From: Bdellovibrionales bacterium
Lineage (GTDB): Bacteria > Bdellovibrionota > Bdellovibrionia > Bdellovibrionales > JAMPXM01
Assembly (NCBI GenBank): GCA_005808505.1
Contig: SYLX01000084.1
Span: forward strand, 1-36,798
DNA: 36,798 nucleotides
Direction: 5' to 3'
Part shown: one piece after another, positions 7,542 through 14,326 of the stretch
Layout of the letters: each line of letters starts with the position of its first letter
Position numbering within the stretch: position 1 is the stretch's first letter
The notes under the pieces: model-generated
Databases searched by the model: none
What the model was told of the DNA's origin: nothing
Seen by the model: the letters and a program-made list of their open reading frames with translations, nothing else
Translations under genes and position numbers: made by a program

Positions 7542-7571
7542 AAATCGCCAGGCCTAAAATCCTGGCGATTT
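7542..7571. terminator. Bidirectional intrinsic terminator
   Basis: An 11-bp perfect stem, AAATCGCCAGG / CCTGGCGATTT, encloses an eight-base loop between convergent genes. On the minus strand it is followed by TTTTCTTTT, making a good terminator for the outer-membrane protein gene. On the plus strand the T run is short (only the stem's own TTT). Confidence 0.8.
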
Positions 7572-7594
7572 GCATCTCGGGAGATGTCTCCCAA

Positions 7595-8275
7595 TCAAAG
7601 ATCAAACGAAACGCCTACGCTGACGAGCGCGCCTTTATTGTTTGCGCCACCTTCGGTGGTCTCAACGAATCCGTAAAATGCCGTCACGTCGAGGATGAAT
7701 GCCACTGATTCACCAAGCGGTGCAGTCCCACCGAATCCAACGACGCCCATGAAATCGTATGTCTCAAGTTCCGCGCTTCCTTCAACAACGCTCGCGTTGC
7801 CGAAGCCGATGGGTTGAGATTGGCTCACTAAAATCGCCGGCATCACGCCCGCTTTTCCAAAGAAAGAAGCGAGCGGCTTTTCGATGTAATTGTATTTAGC
7901 CCAAACGGGAATCGCGACGTAGCCCGCTGTCATTGGCTCAGCGGTGTAGAGCGTTCCGTCCATCGAATTCACTTGCGGGACCATCGCCATGTGCAGGTAG
8001 CCAACTCCAGCTTCGCCGCTCAGCGCACCTTGACCGAAACCACCTAAGATCGCGCCGAACATCGGGGTGCCGGGTTTTGTGTTCTCCGCGAGGGTAGGTG
8101 GGTCGATCAAGACGCCACCGCCAGCTAGTACGCTCACGCGCACGGAGCTTGGAAACTCGACTCTGTAATCAGAAGTGACTGCAGTTGATGTCATCTGCGC
8201 TTTCGCGGAGACAGCGATGATTTGCATCAATGCGATTACGGCCGCGGTCGCGTATTTTAAGCTGAACGGTTTCAT
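7595..8275 (-). CDS. Putative outer-membrane beta-barrel protein
   Basis: The 226-residue protein starts with a signal peptide (about 1-25, ending AVSAKA-Q). The mature part is rich in alternating hydrophobic/glycine strands typical of small barrels: SVRVSVLAGGGVLI, GEAGVGYLHMAMV, YVAIPVWAKYNYI, DFMGVVGFGGTAP and VAFILDVTAFYGFV. It ends with GVSFDL, whose terminal residue is Leu rather than the commoner Phe. This fits the general OmpA/OmpX-like or OMP_b-brl class, but no specific family is recognisable. The ATG at 8275 is chosen over 8293 because GGAGA lies five bases upstream of it. It is transcribed alone towards the terminator at 7542-7571. Confidence 0.72.
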   Translation of the reverse strand: MKPFSLKYATAAVIALMQIIAVSAKAQMTSTAVTSDYRVEFPSSVRVSVLAGGGVLIDPPTLAENTKPGTPMFGAILGGFGQGALSGEAGVGYLHMAMVPQVNSMDGTLYTAEPMTAGYVAIPVWAKYNYIEKPLASFFGKAGVMPAILVSQSQPIGFGNASVVEGSAELETYDFMGVVGFGGTAPLGESVAFILDVTAFYGFVETTEGGANNKGALVSVGVSFDL

Positions 8276-8497
8276 CTTCTTCTCCAAGTGCATCTATGGG
8301 CGCATCACCGGTGCCGAAAAAAGTTAGACACCTGCAAATAGCGGAGCTCCACAAGGCCGCTCCTTTACCGAAAGAAAGGCAGCCTAACTCGGAAACTCAG
8401 TTCACTTGGGTAGATTGCAGCGGTGATGCCACGATCACGGCCGCAGGAAGAGATGTCGATCTTGTTTACACTCAGGTGCAGCGACGGGGTCTAGGAC

Positions 8498-8983
8498 TTA
8501 GAGGCCGCTCTTGAGTTCGTCTTCCCATTTTTCCTGGGCAGCTAAGGCGGTGCGAATCTCCTCAGCCTTGATCAAGCGACCTTTGCCCACGCCTGGGCAA
8601 AACGCTTTCACTTCTTTCGCCCAAGACTTCGCATTCATCACTTCGGGCCAGAAAGGCCAAGTGCGACATTGCATCGGGCGAGCCTCGTAAACCGAGCAGC
8701 GCTTGCCTTCAAGAAAGATGCAGGCGCTTCCTTCGCGATCTTTCGTGTGCCAGACGCCATCGGTTTTCGTGCAGTATTTTTTGGTGAAGGCGGAGCGGGT
8801 AAGACCTAAAACTCGCGCCATGTTGGTGCGGTCTTCGCCGGTCAGATAAACGTAGCCAAACTCACCGTGCGAAACGCAGCACTTACCAGAACCTTGGCAG
8901 GCGAAACGGACGCCGTCTTCCCACCACGCTGACTTCATCTTTGAAGTTGTCTCCGCTCGCTCACCGGTTTTTTGTTTGGCCAT
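8498..8983 (-). CDS. YkgJ-family cysteine-cluster protein (putative metal/Fe-S binding)
   Basis: The 161-residue protein shows the family's conserved cysteine pattern: CQGSGKCC (Cys29, 35, 36), CIFLEGKRCSVYEARPMQCRTWPFWP (Cys88, 96, 106) and CPGVGKG (Cys129). The RP-x-QCR-x-WPFWP block is diagnostic. These proteins are thought to bind zinc or an Fe-S cluster, and their biochemical role is not established. No membrane segment is present, so it is probably cytoplasmic. The start at 8983 is preceded on the minus strand by ten consecutive guanines, which replace a normal ribosome-binding site. It lies 34 bp downstream of the agmatinase stop on the same strand, so the two may be co-transcribed. 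Confidence 0.85.
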   Translation of the reverse strand: MAKQKTGERAETTSKMKSAWWEDGVRFACQGSGKCCVSHGEFGYVYLTGEDRTNMARVLGLTRSAFTKKYCTKTDGVWHTKDREGSACIFLEGKRCSVYEARPMQCRTWPFWPEVMNAKSWAKEVKAFCPGVGKGRLIKAEEIRTALAAQEKWEDELKSGL

Positions 8984-9000
8984 CCGTAGTCCCCCCCCCC
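8984..9000 (-). promoter_or_regulatory. G10 homopolymer acting as ribosome-binding region
   Basis: Bases 8991-9000 are ten C on the plus strand, so the minus-strand mRNA has ten G, then ACTACGG, then the ATG of the YkgJ-type gene. The tract can pair with the anti-Shine-Dalgarno sequence. Being a long homopolymer, it is prone to slippage, which would change spacing or strength. Confidence 0.55.
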
Positions 9001-9016
9001 TCGAATCCTTGAAGCT

Positions 9017-10090
9017 TTAAGCGTCGCGCCCGCGTGAAGGATTGAAGCCGTTGGAGACTAACGTCCATCCGCAGAGCTTGAAGAGCAAACGCGCGCCCAC
9101 GTTGCCATCCCAGTCACTTACGGGCTCTTCTGGCTCGGCAACTTCATTGAGATCGAAGCTTACGATGCGGCGACCACTTTCGACAACCGTGGCGAAGAGG
9201 GTGAGGGCTTGATCGAAGCTCAAGCCACCCGGAACAGGAGTACCGGTGCCGGGGCAGAGATCGGGAGTCAGACCGTCGATGTCAAACGAGATGTGCACGT
9301 TCTCGGGAAGCTTCGCTACAATATCGTCGCAGATCTTCTGCCAAGAATCGCCGCGGTGCTGGCGGCGCTTGAGGACTTGATCAAAGAAAGTGTGCACGCG
9401 CGGATTGCTTTCGATGTACTCGAATTCACCGGGTGAAAAATCGCGAATGCCAACTTGCACCAAGGCTTTGGGTTTTAGTTCTTCCATCACGTTGAACATG
9501 ATCGAGGCGTGCGAGTGACGATAGCCTTGGTAAGCGTCGCGAAGATCCGCGTGCGCATCGACGTGAAGAATACCGAAATTGCCATCAAACTTTTCGGCAG
9601 TAGCGCGAATCAGACCGTAAGGTGTCGAGTGATCGCCACCGATGACGGCCGCAAAGCGCGACTCCGACTGAATCCGCTTCGCTTGTTCGTACACCCACTG
9701 GTTCACTTGCTCACTTTTTTTGTTGATCTCGTCTTGTAAGCGAAGAGCTTCTTTGTCGTTATCGATCGATCCGTCTTCGATCGATTCGAGAACCCGCTGC
9801 GCTTTCGCTTTGAACTCTTTGTTCCACGCTTCGATCTGTTCAGGCGGATCGATCATGTAATAGCCGTTTTTGTAAACGTCGCCGGTCTCGAGATCGAAGA
9901 GATCAACTTGGTGGCTAGCGCGAAGGATCGCGCGAGGACCACGCGAAGCTCCGTCGCCGTAGGAAGTTGTGACTTCCCAAGGAACCGGAATCATCTGCAG
10001 AAGACTATTCTCCGCGTTGAACGGAAGTCCAAAAATACCAGAATCAGCTGCAGCGGTGTCATTCGGGTCAAACGTCACGCGTTCCTCCAA
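9017..10090 (-). CDS. speB: Agmatinase/ureohydrolase (arginase superfamily)
   Basis: Agmatinase hydrolyses agmatine to putrescine and urea using two manganese ions. The 357-residue protein carries all metal-ligand blocks: GGDHS (151-155, His154), HVDAHADLR (176-184, Asp178, His180, Asp182) and SFDIDGLTPDLCPGTGTP (268-285, Asp270, Asp272). It is longer than the usual ~300-320 residues because of a charged helical segment at about 85-145 between the N-terminal domain and GGDHS. Agmatinase is favoured over arginase or formiminoglutamase because a biosynthetic arginine decarboxylase is also in the window, but the exact substrate is inferred. It is transcribed divergently from the peptide-importer genes. 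Confidence 0.82.
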   Translation of the reverse strand: MEERVTFDPNDTAAADSGIFGLPFNAENSLLQMIPVPWEVTTSYGDGASRGPRAILRASHQVDLFDLETGDVYKNGYYMIDPPEQIEAWNKEFKAKAQRVLESIEDGSIDNDKEALRLQDEINKKSEQVNQWVYEQAKRIQSESRFAAVIGGDHSTPYGLIRATAEKFDGNFGILHVDAHADLRDAYQGYRHSHASIMFNVMEELKPKALVQVGIRDFSPGEFEYIESNPRVHTFFDQVLKRRQHRGDSWQKICDDIVAKLPENVHISFDIDGLTPDLCPGTGTPVPGGLSFDQALTLFATVVESGRRIVSFDLNEVAEPEEPVSDWDGNVGARLLFKLCGWTLVSNGFNPSRGRDA

Positions 10091-10264
10091 GGTTCATAAC
10101 GATCTTCGAAGCAAAAAGCGGAGCCGAATCTCTACCAGTAGAATGCAGGTATGTCCAAAATTCCTTTGGTTCGGCAAGGGTTTGCTCAACCATTGCCTGC
10201 GGAAAGCCACTTGCATCTTCCGAAACGATGTCGGACTGTTAGGGCCTCAAAGAAGCCACTAGGG

Positions 10265-10285
10265 AATCGGTCGACTCGGCCGATT
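10265..10285. promoter_or_regulatory. Short inverted repeat upstream of the peptide-importer operon
   Basis: AATCGG and CCGATT (six-base arms, nine-base centre) lie 25 bp before the start codon of the substrate-binding protein. The site would suit an operator or a small leader hairpin. It may be chance. No clear -35/-10 pair could be assigned in 10091-10310. Confidence 0.2.
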
Positions 10286-10310
10286 ACCAGAAGATAAAAA
10301 AGGGAAACCC

Positions 10311-11990
10311 ATGACCTTGAATCTACGCTCTTCTCTTGCTCTCGCGCTCTTTGCATCGGCGACCGCGCTGTTGCCTAACGTTAGTTCCGCCCAAGCGAAG
10401 CCGACCGTAATCGAAGGCGACACGCTGAACATCGGAAATTTGAATGCGCCGAAAAAAGGGGTGTTCAACATCGTCCTCAAGGGTGAGCCGACAACGCTGA
10501 ATCCAATTACTTCCACGGATCTTTACTCAAGCACTGTTCACGCGTTCACCTGTGACACGATCATGGCCCGCGATCCCGATACGTACGAGTGGATCCCCGG
10601 CATCGCCGAGCGAGCTGAAACATCCGCTGACGGAAAAACCATCACCTTCCGCATTCGCAAAGGCGCCACCTTCCACGATGGAAAACCGGTGACGGCCGAG
10701 GATATCAAGTTCTCCTACGACGTGATCTTCGATAACAACTACAATGCGGCTCACAAGCGACCCTATTACGAAAACTTCGAAAAAGCGGAAATCGTCGATC
10801 CGATGACCGTGAAGTTTACGGTCAAAGAACCTTACTTCCGCAACTTCGATACGCTTGCGGCAACGTATGTTCTTCCCAAGCACATTTACGGCAACGCGGA
10901 AGAAGGTAAGAAGAAAAACAAAACCGTCGTTTGCTCGGGTCCTTACAAGTTCGACAAGTACGATCAAGGTCAGAGCATCACGGTGGTTCGTAACAACGAG
11001 TGGTACGGCCGCACGCTCCCGCAGTCGAAAGGGGAGTACAACTTCGAACGCGTTCGTTTCCGCTTCATCAAAGACGAAAACATCATTCTCGAGACGCTCA
11101 AAAAAGGAGATCTCGATTATTTCGACGACATCACTCCTGAAGCGTTCACGAAAAAAGCCGTAGGCCCGGAGTGGGGAAAGACGGTACAAAAAATCAAAAC
11201 GCAAAACCTCTCGCCGAAAGATTACGCCTTCATCGGATGGAATCTAAAGCGCCCTCTCTTTAAAGATCGTGAGGTCCGCCACGCACTCACGATGTTGGTG
11301 AACCGCGAAGAGATGATCCAAAAGTTCCGCTTCGGAATGTCTCTCCCCGCAACGGGCCCGTGGTATCAGCAGAGTGAGTACGCGGATCCAAGCGTGAAAG
11401 CGGTGAAGTTCGATCCTAAAGGTGCCGTTGAGCTTCTGAAAAAAGCAGGTTGGACTGACACGGATAAAGACGGCGTTCTGGATAAAGTCCTCGACGGCAA
11501 AAAAACGGATTTCCGCTTCACGCTCCAATACGGAAACAAAGACACCGAGAAATATTGGGTCTTGATCCAAAACGACTTCAAAAAAGTCGGGATTGATCTG
11601 CAACTCCAACTTCTCGAGTGGAACGCGTTCGTTAAGAATTTGCAGAATGGTGACTTCGACGCCCTCACGCTCCGTTGGGGTGCTGGTTCCGTGTTGATTG
11701 ATCCGAAGCAAATCTGGCATTCGGAAAGTGCCGTGAAAGGTGGGTCAAACTTCATCGACTACCGGAATCCCGAAGTCGACAAGCTGATCGATCAGGCGCG
11801 CACGGAGTTCGATAAAGAAAAACGGAAGGCGACTCTCCGCAAAGTCTACAAGATGATTGCGGAAGATTATCCGTACGTCTTTCTCTGGAACGACAAAGAC
11901 ATTCTCTACGCGCACTCGAACAAAATCGGAAAGCCGAAAGATACATTTAAATATGATGTCGGTGCAACTTACTGGTGGTCGGCTCAGTAA
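10311..11990 (+). CDS. Extracellular solute-binding protein, family 5 (YejA-like peptide binder)
   Basis: This is the periplasmic receptor of an oligopeptide ABC importer. The 559-residue protein has a signal peptide (about 1-28, ending SSAQA-K). It then has the SBP_bac_5 hallmarks: GEPTTLNPITSTD near 60, then IPGIAERAETSADGKTITFRI followed by RKGATFHDGKPVTAEDIKFSYD. The C-terminal lobe includes KKAGWTDTDKDGVLDK and FDALTLRWG. Coupling to YejB- and YejE-type permeases makes it the YejA-like component (oligopeptides, microcin C-like compounds in enterobacteria). AGGGAA precedes the ATG. A hairpin with a T run follows the gene, so the binding protein may be expressed more than the permeases. 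Confidence 0.88.
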   Translation: MTLNLRSSLALALFASATALLPNVSSAQAKPTVIEGDTLNIGNLNAPKKGVFNIVLKGEPTTLNPITSTDLYSSTVHAFTCDTIMARDPDTYEWIPGIAERAETSADGKTITFRIRKGATFHDGKPVTAEDIKFSYDVIFDNNYNAAHKRPYYENFEKAEIVDPMTVKFTVKEPYFRNFDTLAATYVLPKHIYGNAEEGKKKNKTVVCSGPYKFDKYDQGQSITVVRNNEWYGRTLPQSKGEYNFERVRFRFIKDENIILETLKKGDLDYFDDITPEAFTKKAVGPEWGKTVQKIKTQNLSPKDYAFIGWNLKRPLFKDREVRHALTMLVNREEMIQKFRFGMSLPATGPWYQQSEYADPSVKAVKFDPKGAVELLKKAGWTDTDKDGVLDKVLDGKKTDFRFTLQYGNKDTEKYWVLIQNDFKKVGIDLQLQLLEWNAFVKNLQNGDFDALTLRWGAGSVLIDPKQIWHSESAVKGGSNFIDYRNPEVDKLIDQARTEFDKEKRKATLRKVYKMIAEDYPYVFLWNDKDILYAHSNKIGKPKDTFKYDVGATYWWSAQ

Positions 11991-12068
11991 GCCGATCAGA
12001 CGACCGGCTGAAGGTCGAGACCCGTGGAGATTTCCATTAGATTTGAGAGTTGATTCGTAAGACCATAG

Positions 12069-12105
12069 GCCTTGGGGAGCGATCCCTTAGGCCTTTTTGT
12101 TTTTG
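12069..12105 (+). terminator. Attenuating terminator between binding protein and permeases
   Basis: A GCCT-TGGGGA / TCCCTT-AGGC stem with one mismatch and one wobble, loop GCGA, is followed by CTTTTTGTTTTTG. It lies inside the operon, 79 bp after the binding-protein stop and 30 bp before the permease start. Partial read-through would favour an excess of binding protein, as is common in ABC importer operons. Confidence 0.7.
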
Positions 12106-12134
12106 CGCCTGCAGATTAGAAAAGACGAAACAGT

Positions 12135-13136
12135 ATGATCATTTACCTTATTCGCCGCTTCTTCCTAATGATTCCAACCCTTCTTGGAATCACGATCGTG
12201 AGCTTCGGGATTATTCAAACAGCGCCCGGTGGCCCAGTTGAGCAAGCCATTCAGAACATTCAAATGGGAGGCGGAGGTTCAGGCTCTGGTGTCTCTCAAG
12301 AAGTGATCGACGCTCTCAACAAACAGTATGGTCGCGATAAGCCTATTCATGAACGTTACTTCATCTGGTTGAAGAACATCGTTCGTCTCGATTTTGGTGA
12401 CAGCTTCAAATACGAAGAGCCGGTCACAAAAGTCATCATCAGTAAATTTCCGGTCTCCCTCACGTTTGGCTTAGTGACTTTCATTCTGACTTACTTGATC
12501 TGTATTCCGCTCGGAGTCTTAAAGGCGATTCGGAACGGCTCCGCGTTTGATCGAGTTTCGAGCTTTATCTTGTTTCTCTTTTATTCCATTCCTCCGGTCA
12601 TGCTTGGGATTTTGCTCTTAGTGTTCTTTGCGAGCACGACGTACTTTGATTGGTTCCCGATCGGCGGCATGACGTCAGATAATTACTCGGAGCTCAGCGC
12701 TTTCGGTCAGATCAAAGACCGCATCCACCACATGATTCTTCCTCTCATCTGCTACGTGATCGGAAGCTTCACCTTCCTCACGCTCTTGATGAAGAACACA
12801 ATGCTCGATGTTGTCCGTCTTGATTATGTGCGAACAGCGCAAGCCAAAGGCTTATCGAGCAAGGTCGTTTATATGAAGCACGCGCTTCGCAATGCTTTGA
12901 TCCCGATCGTGACGGGGATGAGCGGAATCCTGACGGTCTTCTTCACCGGCTCGATCTTGATCGAAACGGTTTTCAACTTAGACGGGATGGGGCTGCTCAG
13001 TTACCAATCTGTTCTTTCGCGTGACTACAACGTTTTGATGGGTCTCATCTTCTTCCAGAGCTTACTTTTCTTGCTGGGACGTCTTCTTACAGATGTCTTG
13101 TACGTCATCGTTGACCCAAGGATCGACTTCACATGA
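12135..13136 (+). CDS. yejB: Peptide ABC transporter permease, YejB type
   Basis: The 333-residue inner-membrane protein starts with a membrane helix (about 9-28) followed by the YejB/DppB signature QTAPGGPVEQAI. It continues with a periplasmic loop (DKPIHERYFIWLKNIVRLDFGDSF, about 68-91) and about five further membrane helices. The cytoplasmic EAA loop YVRTAQAKGLSSKVVYMKHALRNAL (231-255) docks the ATPase. The terminal VDPRIDF is also characteristic of YejB. Its stop overlaps the next start (ATGA), so the two permeases are translationally coupled. The ribosome-binding site is weak. Confidence 0.9.
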   Translation: MIIYLIRRFFLMIPTLLGITIVSFGIIQTAPGGPVEQAIQNIQMGGGGSGSGVSQEVIDALNKQYGRDKPIHERYFIWLKNIVRLDFGDSFKYEEPVTKVIISKFPVSLTFGLVTFILTYLICIPLGVLKAIRNGSAFDRVSSFILFLFYSIPPVMLGILLLVFFASTTYFDWFPIGGMTSDNYSELSAFGQIKDRIHHMILPLICYVIGSFTFLTLLMKNTMLDVVRLDYVRTAQAKGLSSKVVYMKHALRNALIPIVTGMSGILTVFFTGSILIETVFNLDGMGLLSYQSVLSRDYNVLMGLIFFQSLLFLLGRLLTDVLYVIVDPRIDFT

Positions 13137-14152
13137 TCGAGAAAATTTTCAGAAACGAAATCGCGAAGAAACGTTGGCGCCGCTTCCGCGCCAATCGTAT
13201 GGGGCTTATCTCCGTTTGGCTGTTTTTGATTCTGTCGTTCTTCAGCTTTACAGCGGAAATTTGGGCCAATAGCAAACCGCTAATTCTCAAATATCACGGG
13301 CAAACTTATTTCCCGGTGGTGAAGTACTATCATCCCTCTGTTTTCGGTCGCGAAGATATCGCGCAGATGGACTACCGCTCGCTCAAACTCGATGCGGGTG
13401 ACTACGCCGTTTGGCCGATCATTCGTTGGGATCCGTTTGAACGAAACGAAACGGTAGAGTCGCTCCCATCTCCGCCGACATCGACCAATCTACTCGGGAC
13501 GGATGAAAGCGGTCGAGACGTGGCAGCCAGATTGCTCTACGGCTTTCGGTACTCAATCGGCTACGCCATCACCGTTTGGCTTTTGTCTTCTCTCGTCGGG
13601 ATGGTGCTTGGAGCCGCGATGGGATTTTGGGGTGGTTGGCTCGATTTGGTTGGTCAACGGTGGATCGAGATCGTCGAGTCGCTTCCGTACCTCATGATTT
13701 TGATCACCCTAGTTTCAATCTTTAAACCAAGCTTGTTCTTACTAGCGCTGCTTACCGTGTTCTTCACCTGGGTCACGGTTTCGATCTACTTCCGAGCGGA
13801 GTTCTTGAAACTTCGTAAACGCGAGTTCGTAGAAGCTGCGCGTGCACTCGGCGCAAGTCGGTCGCGATTGATCTTCACGCATATCTTGCCGAACAGCTTA
13901 ACTCCGTGGATCACAATCAGCCCGTTTCTCGTAGCGGGGAATATCGCGGGACTCGCGGCTCTTGATTTCTTGGGCTTCGGACTTCCCGCGCCAACTCCGA
14001 GTTGGGGAGAGCTGCTCAATCAAGCGCACCACCATTTTAGAATCGCCTGGTGGCTTGCCGTGTTCCCTTCGGCAGCTTTGTTCTTTGGTCTCACGCTTAT
14101 GAATTTGATCGGCGAGGCGGTCCGCGATGCCCTCGACCCGCGAAAGACATAG
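13133..14152 (+). CDS. yejE: Peptide ABC transporter permease, YejE type
   Basis: The 339-residue protein has the YejE-specific N-terminus: RWRRFRANRMG (15-24), a first membrane helix, then a large extracytoplasmic domain opening with EIWANSKPLILKYHGQTYFP (42-61). Next come LLGTDESGRDVAARLLYG (120-137), the remaining membrane helices, and the ATPase-docking EAA loop FVEAARALGASRSRLIFTHILPN (232-254). It ends DALDPRK, typical of the DppC/YejE group. It heterodimerises with YejB. No ATPase gene follows, because a strong terminator comes next. Confidence 0.9.
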   Translation: MIEKIFRNEIAKKRWRRFRANRMGLISVWLFLILSFFSFTAEIWANSKPLILKYHGQTYFPVVKYYHPSVFGREDIAQMDYRSLKLDAGDYAVWPIIRWDPFERNETVESLPSPPTSTNLLGTDESGRDVAARLLYGFRYSIGYAITVWLLSSLVGMVLGAAMGFWGGWLDLVGQRWIEIVESLPYLMILITLVSIFKPSLFLLALLTVFFTWVTVSIYFRAEFLKLRKREFVEAARALGASRSRLIFTHILPNSLTPWITISPFLVAGNIAGLAALDFLGFGLPAPTPSWGELLNQAHHHFRIAWWLAVFPSAALFFGLTLMNLIGEAVRDALDPRKT

Positions 14153-14215
14153 GCGCCCGAGAGCGTTAACAAATCTCCATAACTACACCGAGTGATTCCC
14201 ATCACTTAATGCGAG

Positions 14216-14243
14216 AGGGCGAGGCGTTTCGACTCGCCCTTTT
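14216..14243 (+). terminator. Intrinsic terminator after the Yej-type operon
   Basis: AGGGCGAG and CTCGCCCT form a perfect eight-base stem with a nine-base loop, followed by TTTTCGTTGTTTTG. It closes the importer operon directly after the YejE gene and confirms that no ATPase gene is part of this transcript. Confidence 0.8.
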
Positions 14244-14326
14244 CGTTGTTTTGCTACGAGAGTTTTCCTAAATTTCGGGCGTCTCACTTTGCATCCCATC
14301 TTCCGTTCAATTTCGGGGAGTCCGGT

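Noticed and set aside
8296-8514. Small plus-strand frame (72 codons) between the outer-membrane protein and the YkgJ-like gene
   Set aside because: No ribosome-binding site or signal peptide is seen and there is no recognisable motif. The region is more likely the upstream control region of the minus-strand barrel gene.
10527-11204. Minus-strand frame of 225 codons opposite the solute-binding protein
   Set aside because: It is antisense to a well-supported gene and is Phe/Val/Arg-rich, typical of a shadow frame.
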